In this document: positions 8,301 through 17,222 of the stretch, one piece after another
How positions within the stretch are numbered: the stretch's first letter is position 1
Layout: every line of letters begins with the position of its first letter
Assembly: GCF_900143005.1 (NCBI RefSeq)
Contig: NZ_FRCS01000006.1
Location: forward strand, 186,001 to 250,000
From: Cryptosporangium aurantiacum
GTDB taxonomy: Bacteria > Actinomycetota > Actinomycetes > Mycobacteriales > Cryptosporangiaceae
Direction: 5' to 3'
DNA: 64,000 nucleotides
Position numbers and translations under genes: made by a program
The notes under the pieces: generated by a model
The model's input: the letters and a program-made list of their open reading frames with translations, nothing else
The model's database searches: none
What the model was told of the DNA's origin: nothing

Positions 8301-11075
8301 GTGCCAGCCACCTTGCCGACCGCTTCGAGCCGGGGCGCCCTCGTCGGCAGGGCTCGTGAGCGTGAGTGTCTCGAGGAGGCACTGAACGCTCTCCCGACGT
8401 CCGGTACGGCGCTCCTGCTTCGCGGCGACTCCGGTGTCGGCAAGACCACTCTGCTCGACTACGTCGCCCGGAAGGCGTCCGAACGCTTCCGGGTACACCG
8501 GGTCAGCGGCGTGGAGACCGAAGCGACGCTGCCCTTCGCGGCCCTCGGGGAGCTGGTGATTCCGCTCTCCGACCACCTCCGCGCCTTGCCCGAAGCGCAG
8601 CGGGAGAGCCTCGAGGGGGCGCTGGCGCTGGGCAGCCGGCCCGCGTCGGTCAATCCGTACGCGGTGTGCGTCGGCGCCTTGAACCTCCTTTCGTCGGCCG
8701 GCCAGCAGACGCACCGCGTCGTCCTCGTCGACGACCTGCACTGGGTGGATCCGGACTCCGAACAGGTGTTCCGGTTCCTCGCCCGGCGGGTCGCCGCGGA
8801 GCGCATCATGTTCGTCGCCGCGAGCCGCGAGCCCCTGCGGACGGCACCCGGCATCGCGACGATGGAGGTGGGCGGCCTCCCGGAGAATGACTGCCTGCGG
8901 ATTCTCGAAGCGCGTGGGCTGGCCCTCGCTCCAGCGGTCTTCGACACGCTGATGGAGATGTCCCGTGGCAATCCGCTGATTCTGCTGGAGACGGCCTCGC
9001 GGCTGACCCTGGCGCAGCGGTGCGGAGAGAGCGCGCTGCCGATCTCCCCGGACTTGGGCGGCCAGGCCGAACAGGGGTGGGCGGGCCGGCTGCGGGCCTT
9101 GCCCGCCTCGACTCAGCAGGCGCTCGCCGTGGTGGCGGCCGCCGGCGACGTGACGCTCGATGTTCTGGAACGCGCGCTGAAGCACGCCGGCCTCTGCCTC
9201 CGCGACCTGATCCCCGCGGAGGAAGCACGGCTGGTCCTCGCCGGCAACCGCGGCTACGAGTTCGTGCATCCGATCCTGCGTGGAGTCGCGCTCAACGGCG
9301 TGCCGGTGTCGGTTCGCCGGGACGCCTACCGCGGGTTGGCCGAAGAGTCCACCGGCGGTAGGCGTGCCTGGTATCTGGCCGCCGGCGTGGTGACTCCGGA
9401 CGAGACCATCGCCCGGGAACTCGCGGAGGCAGCGACGGAGGCCCGGCAGCGCGGCTCGTACCTGGCGGCGGCCCAGGCCTGGCATCGGTCAGCGGAGCTG
9501 ACCCCGCACCCAGACCTGTCCACGACACGCGTACTCCAAGGTGCGACCGACGCCTTCCGCGGAGGGGCCTGCGACGACGCGGCGCGCTGGTGCGAGGCGG
9601 CCCAGCAGACCTCCGAGGACCCACGCCGGCGCGCCGACCTGGCGTTGCTCCGTGGCCGCGCTCTGACGTGGTTGGGGCGAGTCGGCCAGGCACACCGCCT
9701 CCTGACCGCGGCGGCGGACGAGGTCGCTGCCACCGATACCGGCCGAGCGCACCTGCTGCTCAGCGAGGCGGCACTACCGGCGGCCATGCATCTTGACCTG
9801 GCCGGAGCGATCCGCGCGGCTCGTCGCTGTCAAGAATTCCCACCATCCGACGCCGCCGCCGCCGTCAACGGTCCGCTGTTCCTGTCCTTGACCCTCGCGC
9901 TCACCAACGACATTCCCGAAGCCAAGAGCGAAATGCGGCGGGCCCTCGCCATGCTCGCCGACGCGGACCCTCTCGAAACCGTGATGGAACTCGGTCTGCT
10001 CGGCCAGGTGTGCAACTTCCTGGAGTTCTACGACGACGCCGCGCGCCTGCTCCACACCGTTCTGGACGGAGCGCGGCGCACCACGAATCCCGCGGCGTTC
10101 GCGTACGCCAGCGGTGCCCGCGCCGAGCTCTCGTGGTGGCTCGGGCAGTGGCCTGCCGCATACGCCGACGCGCTGGAATCGGCCGCCAAGGCGAGGGCCC
10201 TGCGCCAGCCCGGAACCGCCGCGTTCGCGTTGCTCGCGCTGGCGCGCATCGACGCCGCCCGCGGTGATCGGGCCGCATGCGCGCGGCACGCCGCGGAGGC
10301 CGTGGAGGCTGCGGACTTCACCGAGATCCGGTCGATGCCGATCATGCGGGACGCCGCGCTCGGTTTGGACTGTCTGAGCCAGGGCGCGTGTGAGGAGGCG
10401 GTGGCCCACCTCGACCAGGCGTTCCTGGCCTTCACCCGCCTGGGACTGGGCAATCCCAACCTCAGTCCGTTCGCAGCCGACCTCGTCGAGGCTCACGTGC
10501 GGGCCGGCAATCCGCTGGCCGCCAAGGAGGTTCTCGCCTGGCTGGAGGACGCCGGGAAGCGCACCGGCCTGATGTGGCCGTCGGCCGCGGGTGCCCGGTG
10601 CCGTGCCGTGCTGGCCGAGGATCCCGAGGAGGCAGCCGCCGGGTTCGAGGCCGCGCTGATCGAGCACGAGCAGCACCCGGCGGTCTTCGAGCGGGCCCGG
10701 ACCCTGCTCTGCCAGGGCGAAGCGCTGCGCCGGGCCCGGCGCAAGAGCCGGGCCCGGGCGCCCCTGCTGGCCGCCCATCGGATCTTCACCATGCTCGGGG
10801 CGGCCCCCTGGACACAGCGCTGCCTCACCGAACTGGCTGCCACCGGACACCAGGTGCCCGGCGAGGCGCCGCGTGCCGAGGGCCTCGAGCGGCTCAGCCC
10901 GCAGGAACTCCAGGTAGCCCGGATGGTGGCGGACGGACTCAACAACGTCGAGGTCGGTGCGGCGCTATTCATCTCCACCAAGACCGTCGAGATTCATTTG
11001 ACGCACATCTACCGCAAGCTCGGGCTGCGGTCGCGGACTGGTCTGGCGCGGCTCGTGACCGCCGCCGGCCTCTGA
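8301..11075 (+). CDS. Large LuxR-family (LAL) transcriptional regulator with AAA ATPase domain
   Basis: The roughly 924-residue protein has a Walker A near residue 45 (LLLRGDSGVGKTTLLDY), a Walker B near 145 (RVVLVDDLHWVDPDS), a long alpha-helical TPR-like middle, and a C-terminal LuxR helix-turn-helix (LSPQELQVARMVADGLNNVE, STKTVEIHLTHIYRKLGLRS). This is the MalT/LAL architecture, in which ATP and an inducer switch DNA binding. A ribosome site GGGGAGGG ends at 8289, which suits the GTG at 8301 better than the GTG at 8289. The target is unknown; the adjacent convergent binding-protein gene and a palindrome at 12979 are nearby candidates. Confidence 0.9.
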   Translation: MPATLPTASSRGALVGRARERECLEEALNALPTSGTALLLRGDSGVGKTTLLDYVARKASERFRVHRVSGVETEATLPFAALGELVIPLSDHLRALPEAQRESLEGALALGSRPASVNPYAVCVGALNLLSSAGQQTHRVVLVDDLHWVDPDSEQVFRFLARRVAAERIMFVAASREPLRTAPGIATMEVGGLPENDCLRILEARGLALAPAVFDTLMEMSRGNPLILLETASRLTLAQRCGESALPISPDLGGQAEQGWAGRLRALPASTQQALAVVAAAGDVTLDVLERALKHAGLCLRDLIPAEEARLVLAGNRGYEFVHPILRGVALNGVPVSVRRDAYRGLAEESTGGRRAWYLAAGVVTPDETIARELAEAATEARQRGSYLAAAQAWHRSAELTPHPDLSTTRVLQGATDAFRGGACDDAARWCEAAQQTSEDPRRRADLALLRGRALTWLGRVGQAHRLLTAAADEVAATDTGRAHLLLSEAALPAAMHLDLAGAIRAARRCQEFPPSDAAAAVNGPLFLSLTLALTNDIPEAKSEMRRALAMLADADPLETVMELGLLGQVCNFLEFYDDAARLLHTVLDGARRTTNPAAFAYASGARAELSWWLGQWPAAYADALESAAKARALRQPGTAAFALLALARIDAARGDRAACARHAAEAVEAADFTEIRSMPIMRDAALGLDCLSQGACEEAVAHLDQAFLAFTRLGLGNPNLSPFAADLVEAHVRAGNPLAAKEVLAWLEDAGKRTGLMWPSAAGARCRAVLAEDPEEAAAGFEAALIEHEQHPAVFERARTLLCQGEALRRARRKSRARAPLLAAHRIFTMLGAAPWTQRCLTELAATGHQVPGEAPRAEGLERLSPQELQVARMVADGLNNVEVGAALFISTKTVEIHLTHIYRKLGLRSRTGLARLVTAAGL

Positions 11076-11081
11076 CGACTC

Positions 11082-12773
11082 TCATCCCCTAGGATCTCCT
11101 GGCCGGACCGAGATCCCGCGGTAGCCGGGAAAGCCGAGGAACGTGGAGAACGCGACCCTGCTCCCGTGGAGATACGAGCGCTTCTCGAACGCCAGCGGCA
11201 CCCCGGCCGCGTCCCACATGATGCGCCGGTCGACTGCGGTCCACCGCTCTCCGGCCTTCCGCGGATTCATCTCCGCTGCGGCCTGATCGATCATCGCATC
11301 GGTCTCCGGGCTCTCGTACCGGGACAGGTTGTAGCCATTGCCCCCGATGGAGCGGGAGTGAAACAGCGGAGCGAGCGTCCCCCCGCCGGACGGGTAGTCG
11401 ACTCGCCACCAGGCGACCGCAATGTCATAGCCGGGGTTGTCCTCGCTCTGCGAGGCCTTCATCGTCGCCACGTTGACGTATCTCACCGTCACGGTGATGC
11501 CCGCGCGTTGCAGGCCCCGCTGGAGCGCGTCGACCTGGGCGCGCCCTGACAGTTGGTACCTCCCGATCGTCGAGTCGTCCAACGCCCACAGCGTGAGCCG
11601 CAGCCCAGTCGCACGACCGGCTTGCACGAGTAGCCGCTTGGCCTGCGTCACGTCCCCGGAGCTGCCCGCGCGATAGGGGTCGATCTCTTCCCGCCCGGGA
11701 ATGCCCGGCGGGTTCAGATTCGTCGCGGGCACCGCGACCTGGTCGCCACCCAGCGCCGTCCGGAACGCGCGCCGGTCGACCGCGTACTGAATCGCCCGCC
11801 GCACGGTGACGTCGGTGAGGGCGCCGCGCCGCGTGTTCAGCGCGAGCATCCAGAGGATCGGAACCGGATTGGTGACCAGGCGCGACGCGGCGTCGCGATC
11901 ACGGTTGACCACCGCGAGCTCCCGAGGGCCCAGCGTCTCGCCGTTGAACGCGAACTTGGCGGCGCCCTCGTCGTCGATCAGCCGCCGGGTCATCGCGGCA
12001 CGATCGCGGACCTCCTCAAAAACGATCTCGTCCGGTCCTGCGGTCCGCACCGGGTCGGTCTCCGCATTCCAGTGCCGGTTGCGGACCAGCCTCACCGGTC
12101 CGCCCGCGGGATTGGACCGCACCTGATACGGCCCGGTTGCGACCGGATTCCTTCCGTAGGCCCGCGGATCACCTTTTCCCTCGGGCACCGGAGCGAACGA
12201 ACCCAGCCCGGCGATCCAGGGCCACTCGCTGGAGGCTCTGCGCAAATGGAAGATGATCGTCTTGGCATCGGGGGTTTCGACGGACGCAAGCGACTTCCCA
12301 CCGCTCGGGCCGGTATAGGTGTCCCCGCCGATCAGCAGCCGTTTGTGGAAGTCGGACGAATCGACGAACTGCGGGTCGAAGGAACGCTCGACGGCGTACT
12401 TGATGTCGCGCGACGTGACCGGGCTACCGTCCTGGAAAGCGATCCGGTCTTTGAGCCGGTACGTCCAGGTCTTGCCGCCGTCCGTCGTGGTACCGGTGTT
12501 CGTGGCCAAATCGGGCACCACGGCCGGCGGCTTCCCGCGTTCGGAGACCCACGTGGTCAACCGCCGAAAGAGCCAGCCGTGCGAACCGGTCGGGTAGATG
12601 AAGCCGTTGGACGGTTCGAACAATCCGCTGACCGACCCGGCGTACATCGTCAAGGTTCCGCCGCCGGCACGCACGTTGTCCGCCGACACGCCGCCGACCC
12701 CGGCCACCGCACCGCCGGCGAGTCCAACCGTCACCGCGGCCGCGAAGGCGGCCACGCGCAGAGGCCTGTTCAT
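11082..12773 (-). CDS. ABC transporter substrate-binding protein, family 5 (peptide/nickel type)
   Basis: This 563-residue exported protein starts with a signal peptide (MNRPLRVAAFAAAVTVGLAG) ending at a Sec-type cleavage site rather than a lipobox, which is uncommon for a Gram-positive binding protein. Family-5 features follow: LTTWVSERGKPPAVVPDLAT, FQDGSPVTSRDIKYAVERSF (the family signature region), NPVATGPYQVRS, and the C-terminal QAAAEMNPRKAGERWTAVDR with IMWDAAGVPLAFEKRSYLHG. No permease or ATPase genes adjoin it, so it is an orphan component. Its stop lies 6 nt from the convergent LAL regulator stop. Confidence 0.88.
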   Translation of the reverse strand: MNRPLRVAAFAAAVTVGLAGGAVAGVGGVSADNVRAGGGTLTMYAGSVSGLFEPSNGFIYPTGSHGWLFRRLTTWVSERGKPPAVVPDLATNTGTTTDGGKTWTYRLKDRIAFQDGSPVTSRDIKYAVERSFDPQFVDSSDFHKRLLIGGDTYTGPSGGKSLASVETPDAKTIIFHLRRASSEWPWIAGLGSFAPVPEGKGDPRAYGRNPVATGPYQVRSNPAGGPVRLVRNRHWNAETDPVRTAGPDEIVFEEVRDRAAMTRRLIDDEGAAKFAFNGETLGPRELAVVNRDRDAASRLVTNPVPILWMLALNTRRGALTDVTVRRAIQYAVDRRAFRTALGGDQVAVPATNLNPPGIPGREEIDPYRAGSSGDVTQAKRLLVQAGRATGLRLTLWALDDSTIGRYQLSGRAQVDALQRGLQRAGITVTVRYVNVATMKASQSEDNPGYDIAVAWWRVDYPSGGGTLAPLFHSRSIGGNGYNLSRYESPETDAMIDQAAAEMNPRKAGERWTAVDRRIMWDAAGVPLAFEKRSYLHGSRVAFSTFLGFPGYRGISVRPGDPRG

Positions 12774-12978
12774 CGGTCGCCACGCTCCTGTCCCGGAGAT
12801 GTCACTCCCCCGCGTTCGCGCGCGGGTTTGCCCGGCCTCCAGCGAAGTGGACGACCGAGGCCAGGCGGTATCCGGGGAAACCTGTGTGGCACTCGCTCAA
12901 CGCCCGCCGGATTCGGACGAGCGACCGACCTGACCGCCCTGCGCCCGCCCGGTGTTCTTCGCGCGTGGCGCGTACGCG

Positions 12979-12994
12979 AATAGGGGGATTCCCC
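12979..12994. promoter_or_regulatory. Palindrome TAGGGGGATTCCCCTA upstream of the SigE-family operon
   Basis: The 312-base gap between the binding protein and the SigE-family gene holds no gene I can support. In it, about 93 nt before the sigma GTG, lies TAGGGG-GATT-CCCCTA with perfect 6-bp arms. It resembles the CTVGGGAWWTCCCBAG consensus known for PAS-LuxR regulators such as PimM. The link to the LAL regulator in this window is inference. TTATAGGGGTG, about 40 nt before the start, could be part of a promoter. Confidence 0.4.
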
Positions 12995-13086
12995 TACCCG
13001 CCCGGCCGTCGGCGTTGCTGCACCACTCCACGAATCGCAGTCCGACCGCGTTATAGGGGTGAAGCCGGTCAGACGAGAGGGAGACT

Positions 13087-13593
13087 GTGCCGAGCAAACC
13101 CGACGCCGCGGCGTTCGACGGGTTCGTGGCCGACCACGGAGGCACGTTCCTACGGTTCGCCTACGTGCTGTGCGGCGACTACCACCTGGCGGAGGACCTG
13201 GTCCAGGAAGCGCTGGTGCGAGTGCACCCACGCTGGCCGAAGGTGCGACAGCAACAGCCCAGCGCCTACGTCCGAAAAACGATCCTGCGGCAGTACCTGT
13301 CGTGGCGTCGACGGCGTGCGTCAGCGGAGGTGCCTGACCTTCCCGACGCCGACGCGAACCAGGACCGCCGCCCCGACCACGCCGACAGGCTGGCCGATCG
13401 CGACGCCCTCCGGATCGCGCTCGCCGGTCTGCCCCCACGGCAACGAGCGGTGCTGGTGCTCCGCTTCTACGAAGACCTCGACGACGACGAGATAGCCGAG
13501 CTCATCGGCTGTTCGACGACGACCGTCCGGTCGCACGCCAGCCGAGGGCTGGCCCGTTTACGCGGCGACGCCCACGTCGTCCCCATCGCGTGA
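13087..13593 (+). CDS. SigE-family RNA polymerase sigma-70 factor
   Basis: The 168-residue protein matches the short actinobacterial SigE family: FDGFVADHGGTFLRFAYVLC at the N-terminus, LAEDLVQEALVRVHPRW in region 2.2-2.3, and a region 4 with LPPRQRAVLVLRFYEDLDDD then CSTTTVRSHASRGLARLRG. Start GTG at 13087 has GAGAGGGAG just upstream. It is followed 11 nt later by a membrane-anchored protein, the usual partner arrangement for this family. An upstream palindrome (12979) may control it. Confidence 0.9.
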   Translation: MPSKPDAAAFDGFVADHGGTFLRFAYVLCGDYHLAEDLVQEALVRVHPRWPKVRQQQPSAYVRKTILRQYLSWRRRRASAEVPDLPDADANQDRRPDHADRLADRDALRIALAGLPPRQRAVLVLRFYEDLDDDEIAELIGCSTTTVRSHASRGLARLRGDAHVVPIA

Positions 13594-13604
13594 GGAGGAG
13601 CTCT

Positions 13605-14678
13605 ATGAACGACCTCGAAACCGAGATGCGCTCTATTCTGTCGGACCTCGCCGACGAGGCTCCGCCCTCGACCGGCCTGGTCGACGCCGTCCACACCCGG
13701 GGACGCCGGAAGCGGCGCCGTCGGCTGACCGTGACCGCCGCCGCGGTAGCGGTAGCGGTGCTGGCCGCCGGCGCCGTCGTCGGCGCCGTCGGGCGCGGTG
13801 AGCCGGAGGCCACCCTGCAGGTCGCCGAGCCGCCGCCGAAGACCCATCGTGGATTACCGCCTGCACCGGTGCACCTCGGCACACTGCCGAGCGGTTTCAA
13901 CAGTCCCAGGGTGACGATCTTCGACTCGGTCGGGTGGGAGATCTGGTCGACTCGCACGAAGCCGGACGCGCAGTTGTCCGTCGGGATCGAACCGACGAAG
14001 CCGAGCGGCGGCGGCTGGCCCGGCGTCGTGTCCAAGGACGTGACGTTCAACGGCCGGCCGGCGACCCTCATCACCGCGCCGGTGAATCAAGGCGATTCCC
14101 TGGCCACTCTGAGGTTCCAGCGCAAGTCCGATCAGTGGATCTCCGTCACGGTCTTCACCAAGCTCACCAGCGATCCCTTCAGTGTGGTCAGTGAGACCGA
14201 GCTCCGCGCCGTCGCCTCCGGCCTCACCGACGAGCCAACTCCCGTGGCGGAACTACTCCGGATCGGGTCGGTTCCCGATTCGCTGGAGGTCTGCGGGAGC
14301 CATGACGGGTCCGGCCAGGAATACGACACGTCGCAGATCGCTCTCTGCGACCCAAGTGTGAAAACGATGCCGATACAGCTCAACGGAACCCTGCCCGCCG
14401 TGCCGGACAACGCGGCCATCCAGCTGTACTGGCAGCACATCAACGGCAAAATATGGCGCGACCTGAAGAGCGGCACAAACCGGACGCCGTTTGAGGTGGA
14501 CGGCCGCGAGGGAGAAATCGCCGAAGCCGGTATCGCGTCGCAACGCCGCTGGTACGGGTGGATTCGGCTGACAAACGGCGTCGTCGTGAACCTCGAGATG
14601 AGGCAACCGAACCTGTTCACACGGGACCAGGTCATCGAATTCCTTGGCAGCATCAGCCCCGGCGAAGCGCTCAAGTAG
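13605..14678 (+). CDS. Single-pass membrane protein, partner of the SigE-family sigma factor
   Basis: This 357-residue protein has a short acidic cytosolic part (MNDLETEMRSILSDLADEAP), a basic stretch (HTRGRRKRRRRL), one membrane helix (TVTAAAVAVAVLAAGAVVGA) and a long extracytoplasmic domain of about 290 residues with no family I recognise. The ATG at 13605 is preceded by GAGGAGGAG. The topology and the gene order fit a membrane-bound regulator of the adjoining sigma factor, or a sensor co-expressed with it, but the cytosolic segment lacks a recognisable anti-sigma motif. The 3' end converges with the phosphotransferase pseudogene. Confidence 0.72.
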   Translation: MNDLETEMRSILSDLADEAPPSTGLVDAVHTRGRRKRRRRLTVTAAAVAVAVLAAGAVVGAVGRGEPEATLQVAEPPPKTHRGLPPAPVHLGTLPSGFNSPRVTIFDSVGWEIWSTRTKPDAQLSVGIEPTKPSGGGWPGVVSKDVTFNGRPATLITAPVNQGDSLATLRFQRKSDQWISVTVFTKLTSDPFSVVSETELRAVASGLTDEPTPVAELLRIGSVPDSLEVCGSHDGSGQEYDTSQIALCDPSVKTMPIQLNGTLPAVPDNAAIQLYWQHINGKIWRDLKSGTNRTPFEVDGREGEIAEAGIASQRRWYGWIRLTNGVVVNLEMRQPNLFTRDQVIEFLGSISPGEALK

Positions 14679-14690
14679 CCCGGCTGCGAC

Positions 14691-15295
14691 TCACGGCCGG
14701 GATCTCCTCAGCACGGCGATCTCGGGCGACGGGTCGAAACCGTGCTCGACCAGCCAACGGACCGCTAGCAGGCTTCGCAACGACCACCACGCGCGGATCA
14801 CGTCGAGGTCGACATCGGTGCCGTAACCGGCGATGACGTCCTCGACGTGCTCCTCGTGTCCGAGCGTCAAGCTGGCGAGGTCGTAGAGGGCGTCACCCGG
14901 ACCTGCCTCGGACCAGTCGAGCACGCCGGTGACCTCGTGACGAGCCACGCGCATTCGGCGTCGAGCGGGGCGGCCCATTCGTCGCGGCTCCGGCCAGGCC
15001 ACGGTGGCAGCGGTGCGTCGTGCAGCAACCGCGCGGCGGCGCCCGCCGCGGCCCACGCCGCCGCGGACGCGCTCGACGGCTCGCCGAGGCGGCCGAGAGC
15101 CGTCCCGGGGAGGGCGGCGAGCGCGAGCACGGGCGGCTTCCGCCACAGGACCGCCGGAGTGGGGATCGGCGCCCTCGCCATCGCCTCGACCTCGACGTCG
15201 GTGCGCGTCTGATCGGCGTCGATCTTCAGGAAGACGTCGCCGACCCGCAGGGTCGCCCGCTCCGAATGGGCGACGACGACCTCGAGCTCATCCAT
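14691..15295 (-). pseudogene. Aminoglycoside phosphotransferase-family pseudogene, catalytic loop deleted
   Basis: From ATG 15295 one frame reads MDELEVVVAHSERATLRVGD then FLKIDADQTRTDVEVEAMA and GAAARLLHDAPLPPWPGRS, the N-lobe and linker of the APH family. After AECAWLV (about 14945) the homology jumps to another frame reading HEVTGVLDWSEAGPGDALYD and LASLTLGHEEHVEDVIAGYG to a stop at 14691. The HGDLxxxN catalytic loop that should sit between them is absent in both frames. Some 40-60 codons appear to be lost together with the frame, so the kinase cannot work. The rest of the sequence is well preserved, which suggests a recent event. Confidence 0.72.
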
Positions 15296-15376
15296 GTCGG
15301 CGCGCGCTGGACTCACGACCGCGGGATGGCCGCTGCCTGGCGATAGCGGTGGCAGAGCGGTCGATGGCCAACGTCC

Positions 15377-15958
15377 TCAGTCGGTTCGTGGGGCGCGGGT
15401 CATCATCCAGAATTCCGGCAGGCCGGGCGCGGTGACGTGGCCGGCGACGGTGAAGCCGAGCCGCTGGTAGAACGCGAGGTTCCGTTCGCTGAGCGTCTCC
15501 AGATAGCACAGGTGACCGGCCGCGTCGGCCTCCGCGAGGACCGGTGCGACGAGCCGAACGCCGACGCCTTGGCCCTGCACGGACGGGTCCACGCCGAGGA
15601 TGAACAGATGCCAGTACGTGGTCCCGTGCACCGTCGCGGCCGACTTCTCGAACGCGGACGTCAGCCGGGTGAACCGGCCGAACGCGGACGGCCCCAGGCG
15701 GATCGGCGCCAGCGCGAGGCCCGAGCGCAGCAGCGCCCCCGGGCCGAGCGACGTCCGGCCGGGCGGCAACCAGATCACCGCCGCACGGCCCGCATCGGTG
15801 TCCACTCTGCCCTGCTGGTCACCCAGCCGGAGCGCGGCGCCGAAGAACCACGGCAGCACGCGCCGACGACGATCCGCGGACGGCGCGATGAACGTGAACA
15901 TCGGATCATCGTGGAAGGCGCGGGCGAGCACCTGCGCCTCGGCTCTCTTCGACGACAT
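15377..15958 (-). CDS. GNAT-family N-acetyltransferase
   Basis: The 193-residue protein has the GNAT layout: an N-terminal AEAQVLARAFHDDPMFTFIA, central beta strand YWHLFILGVDPSVQGQGVG carrying the acetyl-CoA pyrophosphate loop (Q-x-x-G-x-G), then HLCYLETLSERNLAFYQRLGF and a final strand. It would transfer an acetyl group from acetyl-CoA to an amine; the substrate cannot be read from the sequence. It lies 60 nt upstream of the broken phosphotransferase on the same strand. Confidence 0.88.
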   Translation of the reverse strand: MSSKRAEAQVLARAFHDDPMFTFIAPSADRRRRVLPWFFGAALRLGDQQGRVDTDAGRAAVIWLPPGRTSLGPGALLRSGLALAPIRLGPSAFGRFTRLTSAFEKSAATVHGTTYWHLFILGVDPSVQGQGVGVRLVAPVLAEADAAGHLCYLETLSERNLAFYQRLGFTVAGHVTAPGLPEFWMMTRAPRTD

Positions 15959-15989
15959 GCGCTCATCATCTCCGCTGCGTCGTCCGCGC

Positions 15990-16478
15990 TCAGTAGCGCG
16001 CGTGGATCTGCGTCACCCGATGCCCAAGGACGCTCCCGGCCGCGGCGAGTTCCTCGTCGCTGAGTACCCAGGTGCTCCGGGCCCAGTTCCGGACGCTGAC
16101 CGCGAAGCGCGCGAATCCGATGGGTGCCTCGAAGCGCAGCTCGGGCAGCGTGAGCGCGGCCCCGCAGCACGGGACCGTCACGTTCAGGTCGTCGAAGATC
16201 GGGTCGCCCACAAAGCCCGCGCCGTTCCGTTCCCGCAGCAGGTCCCAGAACCAGTCCAGCCCGATCGAGGCATCACATCGGGGGCAGAACACGTCCTCCA
16301 TGTAGCTGCCGCCGTCGATCAGCGTGACGCGCTCGTGGAACACCGGCTTGACCTCGTCCGCGGAGTCGCCGGGACCGGCGAAGAGGCTCGCGATGTAGCG
16401 CGCTGCACCGGCGGCGGCCTCGGCCGAGGGTTGCCATCCCGGGTCCGTCGGTATCACCTGGATGTAGCGGGCGCTCAT
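15990..16478 (-). CDS. Hypothetical protein with possible zinc site
   Basis: The 162-residue protein is not assigned to a family. It contains MEDVFCPRCDASIGLDWFWD and, about 35 residues later, VPCCGAALTLPELRFEAPIG, which together give two cysteine pairs suited to one zinc ribbon. The N-terminal third (YIQVIPTDPGWQPSAEAAAG) is helical. Codon use matches its neighbours. It is the last gene of a possible two-gene unit with the SPOR-like gene 1 nt upstream. The function is unknown. Confidence 0.68.
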   Translation of the reverse strand: MSARYIQVIPTDPGWQPSAEAAAGAARYIASLFAGPGDSADEVKPVFHERVTLIDGGSYMEDVFCPRCDASIGLDWFWDLLRERNGAGFVGDPIFDDLNVTVPCCGAALTLPELRFEAPIGFARFAVSVRNWARSTWVLSDEELAAAGSVLGHRVTQIHARY

Positions 16479-16479
16479 T

Positions 16480-16689
16480 TCACCTCTGGGTTACCTCGGC
16501 CACCCAGTAGATCTGCCTGTGGCCGCGCGCCTCGAGCGTCGCCGCGACTTCTTCGGCCTCCGCACGCGAGTCCTTCCGGACGACCTCGTACCGGTTGCCG
16601 TTGTCGTCCTGTCGCCAGACGACCCATCGCACGGACGGACCTTCGATGGACACGGGGACATGATGCCCGAACCGCCACGGCCGCGGCAC
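16480..16689 (-). CDS. Small SPOR-like protein
   Basis: The 69-residue protein contains WVVWRQDDNGNRYEVVRKDS followed by RAEAEEVAATLEARGHRQIYW, resembling the short stand-alone SPOR-like proteins common in actinomycetes. SPOR domains bind denuded peptidoglycan glycans, but this one has no signal or membrane helix, so that role is doubtful here. The start is uncertain: GTG at 16689 or GTG at 16656, neither with a clear ribosome site. The stop lies 1 nt before the start of the next gene on the same strand. Confidence 0.6.
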   Translation of the reverse strand: MPRPWRFGHHVPVSIEGPSVRWVVWRQDDNGNRYEVVRKDSRAEAEEVAATLEARGHRQIYWVAEVTQR

Positions 16690-16716
16690 CTGTTCCGCGG
16701 AGCGCCGCCGGGCACC

Positions 16717-17022
16717 TCATCCGCACGCCTCGGGGAGCCGCTCGCCCGGCGCGTAGGTGCGGGCCTCCTCCGCGGTCAGCGACCGGCCGGCGGACCGGCA
16801 CACCGCCGCGTACGGATCGTCGGGCATCCCGATCTCCCACAGCCAAGCGGACGTATTGACGCTCACCAGCGTCCGGCCGTCGGGGCTGAGCGCCATCGTG
16901 TAGGCGGCTGGCCCCGGCTCACCCCGCTGGGACAGCGTGGTGGCGTGGAACAGCGCGTGCCCGGCGTCGTCAGTGGGCGCGACCAGCACCACCGCGGTGA
17001 CCCACCACGTCCTGCCTCGCAT
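16717..17022 (-). CDS. WD40-type C-terminal fragment, probable gene remnant
   Basis: The 101-residue reading frame contains YTMALSPDGRTLVSVNTSAW then LWEIGMPDDPYAAVCRSAGR and SLTAEEARTYAPGERLPEAC. This is what the last WD40 blade and C-terminal tail of large actinobacterial WD40 proteins look like. The many preceding blades, and any effector or STAND domain, are missing. The ATG at 17022 has GGGAGG 5 nt upstream, so it might be translated, and the N-terminal 40 residues (MRGRTWWVTAVVLVAP) are slightly hydrophobic. Most likely it is a truncated leftover of a larger gene. Confidence 0.5.
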   Translation of the reverse strand: MRGRTWWVTAVVLVAPTDDAGHALFHATTLSQRGEPGPAAYTMALSPDGRTLVSVNTSAWLWEIGMPDDPYAAVCRSAGRSLTAEEARTYAPGERLPEACG

Positions 17023-17222
17023 CGGCCCTCCCGGGGGCTCCGCTGGGACCTGAAATGGTGGCCTATCGGGACAAGGGGGTCAGGACGCGAGGTGAGCCGT
17101 CGCGGCGACATCCGTCCGCCAGGGATGAGGCGGCGACCGCCGTCGGCGCGCGACGCTACGCGCGCACCTCAGCGCCACGAACCCGAACGGTCCGGATGCG
17201 GATGAGCACGAGGAGGACGGAA

